DNA from: Candidatus Aminicenantota bacterium | GTDB lineage: Bacteria > Acidobacteriota > Aminicenantia > Aminicenantales > Aminicenantaceae | DNA: 7,304 nt | Direction: 5' to 3' | Assembly: GCA_004378665.1 (NCBI GenBank) | Contig: SOIA01000113.1 | Location: 1-7,304 of the forward strand | Shown here: positions 1 through 6,497 of the stretch, one piece after another | Layout of the letters: each line of letters starts with the position of its first letter | Numbering within the stretch: position 1 is the first letter of the stretch | Notes under the pieces: generated by a model | Told to the model about the DNA's origin: nothing | The model's database searches: none | The model's input: only the letters and a program-made list of their open reading frames with translations | Translations under genes and position numbers: made by a program

Positions 1-1704
1 CATCCGGTGAAGTTCGATGGACGTATTCACCGGAATCACCACAAGGCTATTCTCCCCCACTTTTGATTTGAGCGAAAGAGATAAAACTGGATGCGTATCC
101 TGGCCTATTCCTTCACTTTTTTTTAAATACTCCTCCCATACTACCCGGCCGTTAAAAAACACGCTGATCATCGGAGGGATGCGGCTGCCCTCTTCCGAGT
201 GGAAATTCAAATCCAGGATGATCTCGCTTCCATCAAGGATCAGTGTATGAGCCGATCTTCGTCCTTTCTCTATTTTAAATCGTTTAAGCTCGATCTGCCT
301 CGGGGTCAGGAGGCTCTCTATTTTTTCATCGATTTCCTGCAATTTTTCATCTTCGTTCAATCGCTCATAATTCTGGCGAATCCTCAGCAAAGTCTCGAGA
401 TTGCCGGGTTCAAACTCAAGGGCTCTTCGGTAAAAACCGCCGGCATCATACAGATAATCCACTTTCTGATAAGAATCTCCGATGAGCTGCAAGACCTTTA
501 CGTACTCTTCTTTTTTTTCTTCAGGGACAACAACAAAGCTCTGTTCGAGAAGTCGGCCGACCCTCACGATATCTCGATAACGGTTCTGCTTGAAATAGAG
601 AAGCGTCTGGAAATAGAGCCGCCCCAAATCATCAAAGCTTGCCCCTAATTTTTTCTTCGCAAAACCTCTCAACACGAGAAAAGTTTCAAGCTCACGCACG
701 GGAGCCACTTCATCTTCCAGCGCCAGGTATGAGTATAAATATCCTTGGGCCCGTTCAAAGTCCTGTCCTTCCTCGAGGATACATTTCGCGACATTCAAAT
801 TCGCAGACTTTTTCAGCTCCAGATAATCCTCCACATCGATCAATTCGCGACCGGTCAGGTTTTGGTAAAATCTTATCCTCTCCAGCCTTCTCAGGCAGGA
901 CAAAAAATCCTGGGATGCTTTTTTGAGCCAGTAATACTGGAATTTTCCTTCTCCCGAATCGTGCTCGTTCCTCGCCCTTTCGAACTCCAACAGCTCAGCC
1001 TTTGCCAGATACATCTGTCTCTCTTCGCAGGAAAGGGATCTCTCCCCAAGAAACGCTGCATACATGTTATATATCGAGCCATCCTCAGGCAGGATTTCTT
1101 CAATGACTCTGTAATCATGCACATTCATTTCCCAGATATGCAAAACGGTTTGAATCATCTGCCGGTCTTTTCTTTCCAGTATTTTCTTCAGTGTCTTCAG
1201 CGCAAAATTCCGGTCCTCTTCCTCGAGCTTTGGCCAGAGAGAGAGAAATATTTTTCCGACCTCATAATAAATCTGACTGTTGTGACCAGCAAGCAGAGCC
1301 GCTTTTTTATACTCCTCATAAGAATCCGCTTCGAAAGCTGGATCAAGATAACTCATATACAGCAGCGACTGAGCCAGATTGAAATGGCAAAAATAAGAAG
1401 CCGGGTTGATCCTGAGGGAACGGGTGAATTGCTGGATGGATTTTTGGAAGTGATCCTTACTTAGAGCTTTATCATTAAGGTTCTCCATCCCCAAATCAAA
1501 ATGGGCCTTTCCCAGCTCGTAATATGCGCTGTCGTTGGATGGATAAAAAAGATTCGCGCGTTTTAAAATCCTGATCTTTTTCTCCGGACTCTCTGTCTCC
1601 TCTTTGGCCCGGTAGCACAAATGCGTATTCAAGTAGATAAAAATATTGACAGCCACTGCGGTTGCGATCGCCGCAAGCAACAGGAATCTTTTGAACTTCG
1701 TCAT
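1..1704 (-). CDS. Membrane-anchored TPR-like protein, unknown function, 3' end outside window
   Basis: Reading from ATG at 1704 the frame is open for 568 codons to the left edge, with no stop in the window, so the gene is cut. Start choice is supported by GAGG eight bases upstream. The N-terminus (KFKRFLLLAAIATAVAVNIF, about 4-23) is a basic-then-hydrophobic signal anchor, so the rest should lie outside the cytoplasm. Residues about 55-120 look like helical repeat pairs of TPR type (SAYYELGKAHFDLG, then FTRSLRINPASYFCHFNLAQ), and about 400-450 like another pair (YVKVLQLIGDSYQK, then FYRRALEFEPGNLETLL). The middle is helix-rich, charged and unfamiliar. From about 483 onward the character changes to alternating strands (TLILDGSEIILDLNF, ISVFFNGRVVW, NSLVVIPV), suggesting a separate beta domain. 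I recognise no enzyme motif. Its position after the ligase/polymerase gene suggests a scaffold or partner for polymer assembly, since TPR proteins often sit in such loci; this is inference. It might start its own translation unit, given the 116-base gap. Confidence 0.85.
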   Translation of the reverse strand, partial: MTKFKRFLLLAAIATAVAVNIFIYLNTHLCYRAKEETESPEKKIRILKRANLFYPSNDSAYYELGKAHFDLGMENLNDKALSKDHFQKSIQQFTRSLRINPASYFCHFNLAQSLLYMSYLDPAFEADSYEEYKKAALLAGHNSQIYYEVGKIFLSLWPKLEEEDRNFALKTLKKILERKDRQMIQTVLHIWEMNVHDYRVIEEILPEDGSIYNMYAAFLGERSLSCEERQMYLAKAELLEFERARNEHDSGEGKFQYYWLKKASQDFLSCLRRLERIRFYQNLTGRELIDVEDYLELKKSANLNVAKCILEEGQDFERAQGYLYSYLALEDEVAPVRELETFLVLRGFAKKKLGASFDDLGRLYFQTLLYFKQNRYRDIVRVGRLLEQSFVVVPEEKKEEYVKVLQLIGDSYQKVDYLYDAGGFYRRALEFEPGNLETLLRIRQNYERLNEDEKLQEIDEKIESLLTPRQIELKRFKIEKGRRSAHTLILDGSEIILDLNFHSEEGSRIPPMISVFFNGRVVWEEYLKKSEGIGQDTHPVLSLSLKSKVGENSLVVIPVNTSIELHRM

Positions 1705-1712
1705 ATCTCTTG

Positions 1713-1716
1713 CCTC
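1713..1716 (-). promoter_or_regulatory. Ribosome binding site of the TPR-like gene
   Basis: GAGG on the minus strand lies eight bases before the ATG at 1704, a standard spacing. It fixes the start of a long frame that has no other good start nearby, and agrees with the signal anchor that begins right after the start codon. Confidence 0.7.
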
Positions 1717-1730
1717 GGCATTTTCACTGT

Positions 1731-1820
1731 TCAAGGTTTGATGTCAAATCTCCTTCTGTCAAAATATCTGAACAGGACCACAGTGATGTTCTTGCCTCCT
1801 TGCTTCCAAGCTTGAATTCC
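1731..1820 (-). pseudogene. Probable remnant: C-terminal tail of a PP2C-type Ser/Thr phosphatase
   Basis: Immediately after the ligase stop codon, and in the same frame, there are 29 sense codons followed by TGA. The peptide contains AWKQGGKNITVVLFRY, which closely resembles the last conserved motif of PP2C phosphatases (Ala-x3-Gly-Gly-x-Asp-Asn-Ile-Thr-Val-Val-Leu-Val-Arg), followed by a short basic tail (FDRRRFDIKP). The metal-binding aspartate of that motif is missing here, by deletion or by change to lysine, which suits decay. There is no room for the other roughly 200 residues of the family and no start codon with a ribosome site in this frame, so it cannot be a working phosphatase. The stop lies 26 bases before the TPR gene, a normal spacing between operon genes. 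The resemblance covers only about 16 residues, so chance cannot be excluded; a second possibility is former coding sequence of some other protein. Confidence 0.45.
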
Positions 1821-3287
1821 TCATTCGCTGCGCTTATAAAAAGCTGTGACGAACGTCAGCGACACAATCACTGAAAACAGCACCATGTTGGCCGGGATGT
1901 GCAGGTTGAAATCGGTGATGCTGTGAATCAGAATCACCGCAACCGCAACTATCCCTCCCAGGGCCAATCCTTTGACTTCCGGATGCCGTCTCACCCGCCA
2001 GATCAAAAAAGAGGTGATGACTATGTAGGCTAATCCTCCGATGAGCAGGACCATCCCCACAACACCGAGTTCCGATAAATACTCCAGATAATCATTATGC
2101 GCATGGGAATACCGGACAGATCTTCCACTGTCCTCATAGGCAGGATAGATAGAACCAAAAGTGCCCAGACCGGTCCCGACCAACGGATAGTCTCCGATTA
2201 TCCTTACGACTTTGCCCCAGACAACCGGTCGCCCTTCATGCAGCAGGTCATCCAGAGCAAACCTTTCAATAATGGACCCGATGCCGATGTTGAGGATGAT
2301 GAAAGTCATGATCAAAAAACTGACTTTAAGAAAATTCTTTATCCATCTCTGCCGTTCTCTCGTTCTTCCAAAATACAGAATCGTGAGCTGGAAAAAGAGG
2401 ATAAAAGTGAAGATCAGAAGAAACACTCCAGAGCGTGACTCTGAAAACACAACAGCCACAGCCATAACGACAATCCCTGCGGTGAGAAGCAGGTTGACCG
2501 CGAGCCCTTTCTCTGACAACCGGAGGATCTTTTCCCTCCATTTCATTCCAGTCACAGAAAAAAGGCTGATCCGGGCGATGATCAATCCAAGGGCCAGGGG
2601 AATGATCATCTCCAGGTAACCGGAAAGATGGTTCCGGTTGACAAAAGTGCCGGTGACGACATCCAAATAATGGACTTTTTTTAAGAACAACAACTGCGGG
2701 GTCTTATTGTACATCTCGTACATTCCGTAGAAGGCTTCAAAAAAGCCCATGAAAACGATCACGTAGAAGATCCTCTTGATCTGCTGCCTTCTGGTCACGG
2801 TCTTTACGATCAGGAAGCCGAGAAGAAAATAGGTGAGGAGCTCCAGTCCTTCCCGAAGTGTGTGCGAAGGGATCAGAGAAAAACTGATGAATTGAACTCC
2901 GGAAAAATCCGGGGAAAAAAGATTTTTGAATGAATACATGTTCGGGGAAAGGAGTCTGACCAAAAAACTCGGAAAAGGGATCATTTGGAATACAATGAAC
3001 ACACAAAGGCCTAAAAACAGATATCTGGGCCACTTCAATGAAAGAGAAAGGAGTTCGTTATTCTGGGGTTTCTCTCTCATGAGGACATACGCGGCCATCA
3101 TTATGAGCACCACAAGCTGGATCACCAGTATCGACCATTCATACACAGATGCCGCAGGGAGAGGGCTGAAAACAATCACGCCCAGAATGCCGTACTCGAT
3201 TGTTTTCTGGTACACCCTGTCTTTCCCGGGCAGAGTTTGGTTCTCCTTTTTTGGGCGTGTTGTCTTGATCTTGTTTCTAGGCGTCAT
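1821..3287 (-). CDS. O-antigen ligase / polysaccharide polymerase family membrane protein (Wzy_C domain)
   Basis: Multi-pass inner-membrane protein of about 488 residues, with roughly a dozen hydrophobic segments, of the O-antigen ligase/polymerase superfamily. These enzymes join polysaccharide units from undecaprenyl-diphosphate carriers to each other or to an acceptor. Numbering from a possible TTG start two codons upstream, the diagnostic stretches are GTFVNRNHLSGYLEM (215-229), SESRSGVFLL (284-293), GRPVVW (354-359), the loop GDYPLVGTGLGTFGSIYP (367-384), SHAHNDYLEYLSELG (396-410) and the terminal DFNLHIPAN (461-469). The conserved arginines, histidines and HND of the periplasmic loop are present, so it looks intact. 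In this context (Wza, Wzc and phosphatase genes, no lipid A genes) a Wzy-type polymerase is more likely than a true ligase, but sequence alone does not separate them. ATG at 3287 is chosen; TTG at 3293 is possible. Neither has a good ribosome site. The gene begins 20 bases after the phosphatase stop. Confidence 0.92.
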   Translation of the reverse strand: MTPRNKIKTTRPKKENQTLPGKDRVYQKTIEYGILGVIVFSPLPAASVYEWSILVIQLVVLIMMAAYVLMREKPQNNELLSLSLKWPRYLFLGLCVFIVFQMIPFPSFLVRLLSPNMYSFKNLFSPDFSGVQFISFSLIPSHTLREGLELLTYFLLGFLIVKTVTRRQQIKRIFYVIVFMGFFEAFYGMYEMYNKTPQLLFLKKVHYLDVVTGTFVNRNHLSGYLEMIIPLALGLIIARISLFSVTGMKWREKILRLSEKGLAVNLLLTAGIVVMAVAVVFSESRSGVFLLIFTFILFFQLTILYFGRTRERQRWIKNFLKVSFLIMTFIILNIGIGSIIERFALDDLLHEGRPVVWGKVVRIIGDYPLVGTGLGTFGSIYPAYEDSGRSVRYSHAHNDYLEYLSELGVVGMVLLIGGLAYIVITSFLIWRVRRHPEVKGLALGGIVAVAVILIHSITDFNLHIPANMVLFSVIVSLTFVTAFYKRSE

Positions 3288-3307
3288 TCTCAAGAGTTAA
3301 TCGAGTG

Positions 3308-4111
3308 TTATTCTTTGTGCTTCAAAAAGGGAAATCTCAGCCGAAGGCTCTTTGCTTTCTTAGAGGGATCCTCCGCCTCCGGCAGATAAGGAATTTCTTT
3401 GTCCTCCAGGACCGCGCCGGGATTATCCTCGACAAGAGCGGTGGATCCTTCTGTCCCGATAACACTCTCTGCCTTTTTCCTTGCGTTAAAAATCCTCGGC
3501 GCCAGAGCGCTTTTATTGTGTCCGTCGCTCGCGATGAAATGAATCAAATTCATCTCCAGAAAACGAAACACGGCCTGTTCAGCCTCTTTTCCATAAATTC
3601 CGGATAAGCTTCCGCTGTTGGCCTGGGCCAAGCTCCCTGTCTGAATCAATTCATACAGAAACGACGGGTTCCGGACAAACACGGAGTTTCTTTCCGGATG
3701 AGCGATGATGGGGGTGATTCCTTCGCTCATCAACTCAAAAAAGAGCTCTTTAACCCCGGAGAAAACATGTTGAGAGGGAAACTCGACGAACATGTAGGAT
3801 CGGCGATTGATGACAAGAGAGTTTCGGTTTCTTCGAATCTCATCCATCAAATTGTGTGCAATATGAACCTCTGCCCCACTCAATATCTCCACATGAATGT
3901 TATTCGCTTCGAGAGCTTCTCTGAGTTCTTTTCTCCTCTCCTCGATTATTCCCAGGTCTTGATGGACGAAAATTCCCCGGAAGAGATGGGGAGTCGCGAC
4001 GATCTTCTGTATCCCATCCTCTTCCGCGATCCGGGCCATCTCCACGGCCTCTTCCAGACTGTTCGCTCCATCATCGATCCCGGGAAGAATATGACAGTGA
4101 AGGTCGATCAT
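3308..4111 (-). CDS. CpsB/YwqE-type PHP-fold protein-tyrosine phosphatase
   Basis: Manganese-dependent tyrosine phosphatase of the PHP family, which removes phosphate from the tyrosine tail of BY-kinases and so controls polysaccharide chain assembly. The 267 residues carry the family's metal-site series: D3-H5-H7 (MIDLHCHILPGIDDG), TPH with H42, GAEVH with E81, AHPER with H138, E140 and R141, and ASDGH with D196 and H198. CpsB proteins are usually about 240-255 residues; the extra length here is a C-terminal tail (about 240-267) rich in lysine and arginine mixed with leucine and phenylalanine. The gene starts 18 bases after the kinase stop, so the two are almost surely co-transcribed and form an enzyme pair. 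The ribosome site is weak (GGA nine bases upstream of ATG), consistent with coupling to the upstream gene. A generic PHP hydrolase is the alternative, but context and motifs fit CpsB well. Confidence 0.94.
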   Translation of the reverse strand: MIDLHCHILPGIDDGANSLEEAVEMARIAEEDGIQKIVATPHLFRGIFVHQDLGIIEERRKELREALEANNIHVEILSGAEVHIAHNLMDEIRRNRNSLVINRRSYMFVEFPSQHVFSGVKELFFELMSEGITPIIAHPERNSVFVRNPSFLYELIQTGSLAQANSGSLSGIYGKEAEQAVFRFLEMNLIHFIASDGHNKSALAPRIFNARKKAESVIGTEGSTALVEDNPGAVLEDKEIPYLPEAEDPSKKAKSLRLRFPFLKHKE

Positions 4112-4129
4112 CCTGTGTTATCCGGTGGG

Positions 4130-6415
4130 TTAGTGTTCGTCTTCCTCTCCATAATAACTCTGTCTGTAATAATGCTGGTACGGGGAATAATACTCTCTTT
4201 CCTTAATCTTGACTTCGTTGAACACCACCCCGACAATCTTTGTTTTTGCCTGTTTAAGCTCCTCAACTGCTCGCAAAAAAGGAACGCGGGCTGTTTTTCC
4301 GGCTCGAATGATGAACACCATACTCTCTGACAAAGAAGAAACGATCAGAGCATCGACAACAGCCAGTATGGGCGGCGTATCCAGAAGGACAACATCATAC
4401 TTCTCCTTCGCGTCTTTCAACAGCTCCTCCATCCTTTCAGAATTCAGAAGCTCCGCAGGATTCGGGGGAATCGGGCCGCTTGTGATGATCCAGATATTCT
4501 TGTGCGATGTCTTCTTGAGGGCATTTTTGATCGAGACCCTCCCGGTCAAATACCCGCTTAATCCTCCGACATTTTTGATCTTGAATAATCGATGGAGCCG
4601 GGGCTTCCTCATGTCTGCATCAATAATCAAGACTTTTTTATCGAGCTGAGAAAAGGAGATCGCCATGTTGGTCACAGTCGCGGTCTTTCCCTCTTGAGGC
4701 ACAGAGCTGGAAAAAACGATCGTCTTGGGAGGAGTTCCTGCTTGAGAAAGCAAAATAGATGTCCTCACGGTTCTGTAATCCTCAGATACAGAAAGCTTTG
4801 GATGGGATTCGTTGACAAATTCAATCTCCTTAATATCAGAAAGATTGTTCCCATCGTCTGGATTCTTTTTTCCGTCGGAATACATGTACTTCGAATACAG
4901 CCCGTACCTTTTTTTCTTCCTTATCCTTTCCGGAGAAAGGTGAGGAATCACGCCCAGGGAAGGAAGACCGGTCAGCCTTTCCACCTCCTCCGGCCCCTTG
5001 ACCGTGTTATCTAGATACTCCAGTAAAAAACAGAGCCCTCCGCCTCCGAGAATGCCGATCAAGAAAGCCAGAATGAGGTTTCTTTTCTTCTTCGGGGAGA
5101 CAGGACTTTTCGGAATATCCCCTCTATCGATGATGCTGATATTGCTCATCCTCAGCCCCCCCAGCCTTGCTGAAACCAATGTCTCATTCTGCCTTTCCAC
5201 GAGGGAATTCAGGAGCTTTCTCTTGTTCTCCACCTCGATCTTCAAGCTGTTGTAAAGGATGGCGTTTGAATTCATCCGGACCACATCCGCCCTCTGTTCT
5301 TCGAGCAGCACTTTCAGGGAAGACTCTTCTTTTAAGCTTGAACGGTATTCGGATTCGGCATGATCCACAGCTTTTTCAATCTCGCTTTTCAGTTCCACTC
5401 TCATACTGTCGAGCTTCGCTTTGAGCTTCATCATTTCCGGGTAACCGGACTTGAAGATTTCGCTTTTCTCCTCATACTCGTTTTTCATCCGCGTGTATTC
5501 TGTCTTGAGGGTCTGAATCAGAGGATTATTTACAAACTGGGGCAAGGAACCAACATCCAGACTCTTGAGCTCGCGGTATTCGGCCTCTCTCCTGATCCGG
5601 CCGATCTGGGCTTGAGTGTGAGCCCCATTCAGGTCGGCAAACTTGTTGACCACTGTGCTCTCTGTCTCAGTCAAAAAGAAAATCTCCTTTTCTTGGCCAT
5701 ACCTCTGGAGTTCCTTTTCTTTTAAGGACAGATCCTCCCTCAGATTCGCGATCTGCTCGCTTAAAAAATCGGAAGCCTGTTGAGTCGTCTCGTATCTCTT
5801 CCCGATAGAAAAGTCTATGAATTCTTCAGCCAGGGTGTTCACGATATTTGCGGCCAGGACCGGAGAAGAAGACGTGTAGCTGATCTCAACCAGTTTTGTC
5901 GTACGCACGGCCGAGACATCAATGGCATCCCTGACTGTATCAGCTATCTCGGAGTACGGGTCGGAGCGAATCATAGGCTCTGATTCTCCGGTTTTCGCTC
6001 CTTTCCTGGGAAATATCCATTTCAAGCTGATGGCTTCTTTCGCTGTGGTCAACAGACCTTTTTTCTGCGTCTGCCCCCATCCGAATTCTGGTCGGTTTAA
6101 AAGATTCATCTTCCTGGCCACTCTTTCTGCCAGAGATTTGCTCTTGAGAAGCTTAAGGCTGGTGTTGAAAGACCTTAAATCTTCGTAACTGCGGCTGTAG
6201 CCGAATTCATCTTCTATACTCAATATTCTCGAACGCTCCCCCTCGATGAGCAGCGTTGCGGTCGATTCGTACTTCGGGGTCGCGAGAAAAGAAAATATCC
6301 CGGTGAAGAGGACAAGTGCGCCGGTGAATGCGATGAGCACCCATTTCCTCTTGACGATTATCCTCCAGTATTCCAGTAAATCCACCTCATCCTTTTCGTA
6401 TCTTCCTTGTTCCAT
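4130..6415 (-). CDS. Polysaccharide co-polymerase / tyrosine autokinase (Wzc-like BY-kinase)
   Basis: Inner-membrane protein of 761 residues that combines a Wzz chain-length domain with a cytoplasmic bacterial tyrosine kinase, the usual single-chain diderm form. Residues 10-60 hold the Wzz entry motif (DLLEYWRIIVKRKW) and the first membrane segment (about 25-45). Residues about 210-415 are a charged, heptad-like coiled coil in the periplasm. A proline-rich stretch (DIPKSPVSP, 433-441) precedes the second membrane segment (about 446-468). The kinase domain has the EX2RX2R oligomerisation motif (E545, R548, R551), Walker A with K577 (VPQEGKTAT), Walker A' (VLIIDADMRKP, 595-605) and Walker B (VVLLDTPP, 675-682). 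The tail has seven tyrosines between 742 and 755, the expected autophosphorylation cluster. All key residues are present, so it should be active. The ATG at 6415 has an AAGGG ribosome site seven bases upstream. Its likely phosphatase is encoded 18 bases downstream. Confidence 0.96.
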   Translation of the reverse strand: MEQGRYEKDEVDLLEYWRIIVKRKWVLIAFTGALVLFTGIFSFLATPKYESTATLLIEGERSRILSIEDEFGYSRSYEDLRSFNTSLKLLKSKSLAERVARKMNLLNRPEFGWGQTQKKGLLTTAKEAISLKWIFPRKGAKTGESEPMIRSDPYSEIADTVRDAIDVSAVRTTKLVEISYTSSSPVLAANIVNTLAEEFIDFSIGKRYETTQQASDFLSEQIANLREDLSLKEKELQRYGQEKEIFFLTETESTVVNKFADLNGAHTQAQIGRIRREAEYRELKSLDVGSLPQFVNNPLIQTLKTEYTRMKNEYEEKSEIFKSGYPEMMKLKAKLDSMRVELKSEIEKAVDHAESEYRSSLKEESSLKVLLEEQRADVVRMNSNAILYNSLKIEVENKRKLLNSLVERQNETLVSARLGGLRMSNISIIDRGDIPKSPVSPKKKRNLILAFLIGILGGGGLCFLLEYLDNTVKGPEEVERLTGLPSLGVIPHLSPERIRKKKRYGLYSKYMYSDGKKNPDDGNNLSDIKEIEFVNESHPKLSVSEDYRTVRTSILLSQAGTPPKTIVFSSSVPQEGKTATVTNMAISFSQLDKKVLIIDADMRKPRLHRLFKIKNVGGLSGYLTGRVSIKNALKKTSHKNIWIITSGPIPPNPAELLNSERMEELLKDAKEKYDVVLLDTPPILAVVDALIVSSLSESMVFIIRAGKTARVPFLRAVEELKQAKTKIVGVVFNEVKIKEREYYSPYQHYYRQSYYGEEDEH

Positions 6416-6422
6416 TGTCTTT

Positions 6423-6427
6423 CCCTT
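6423..6427 (-). promoter_or_regulatory. Ribosome binding site of the tyrosine autokinase gene
   Basis: AAGGG on the minus strand lies seven bases before the ATG at 6415. It supports that start, as does the Wzz entry motif that begins about ten residues into the protein. A second purine run (GAGG, 6430-6433) lies slightly too far upstream to be the main site. Confidence 0.7.
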
Positions 6428-6497
6428 AACCTCTTTTATTGATAAGCGATTGGTTTCTAATGATCACTTCCTTCCAATCTTGACTCTATCGACTGGA

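Noticed and set aside
199..648. A 149-codon open frame on the plus strand near the left edge
   Set aside because: It is antisense to the TPR-like gene; its composition (runs of Phe from Lys codons read backwards) is that of a shadow frame.
745..1464. A 239-codon open frame on the plus strand
   Set aside because: It lies wholly opposite the TPR-like gene, has no recognisable domain, and the minus-strand frame has the signal anchor, ribosome site and repeat pattern of a real protein.
1801..1823. Minus-strand ATG overlapping the ligase stop (ATGA), opening a 21-codon frame
   Set aside because: It has no ribosome site, no recognisable product, and is in a different frame from the phosphatase-like stretch, so it does not rescue that stretch as a gene.
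3285..3293. TTG at 3293 as start of the ligase/polymerase gene
   Set aside because: It adds only two residues and has no ribosome site; ATG at 3287 is simpler. Neither is well supported, and coupling to the phosphatase gene just upstream is likely.
3698..4330. A 210-codon plus-strand frame across the phosphatase/kinase junction
   Set aside because: It is antisense to two firmly identified genes and shows no family motif.
6448..6479. Inverted repeat GATTGG / CCAATC in the gap between the export and kinase genes
   Set aside because: The arms are six bases with a 20-base loop and no T run follows, so it is not a convincing terminator or operator. The remaining 82-base gap shows no clear promoter.
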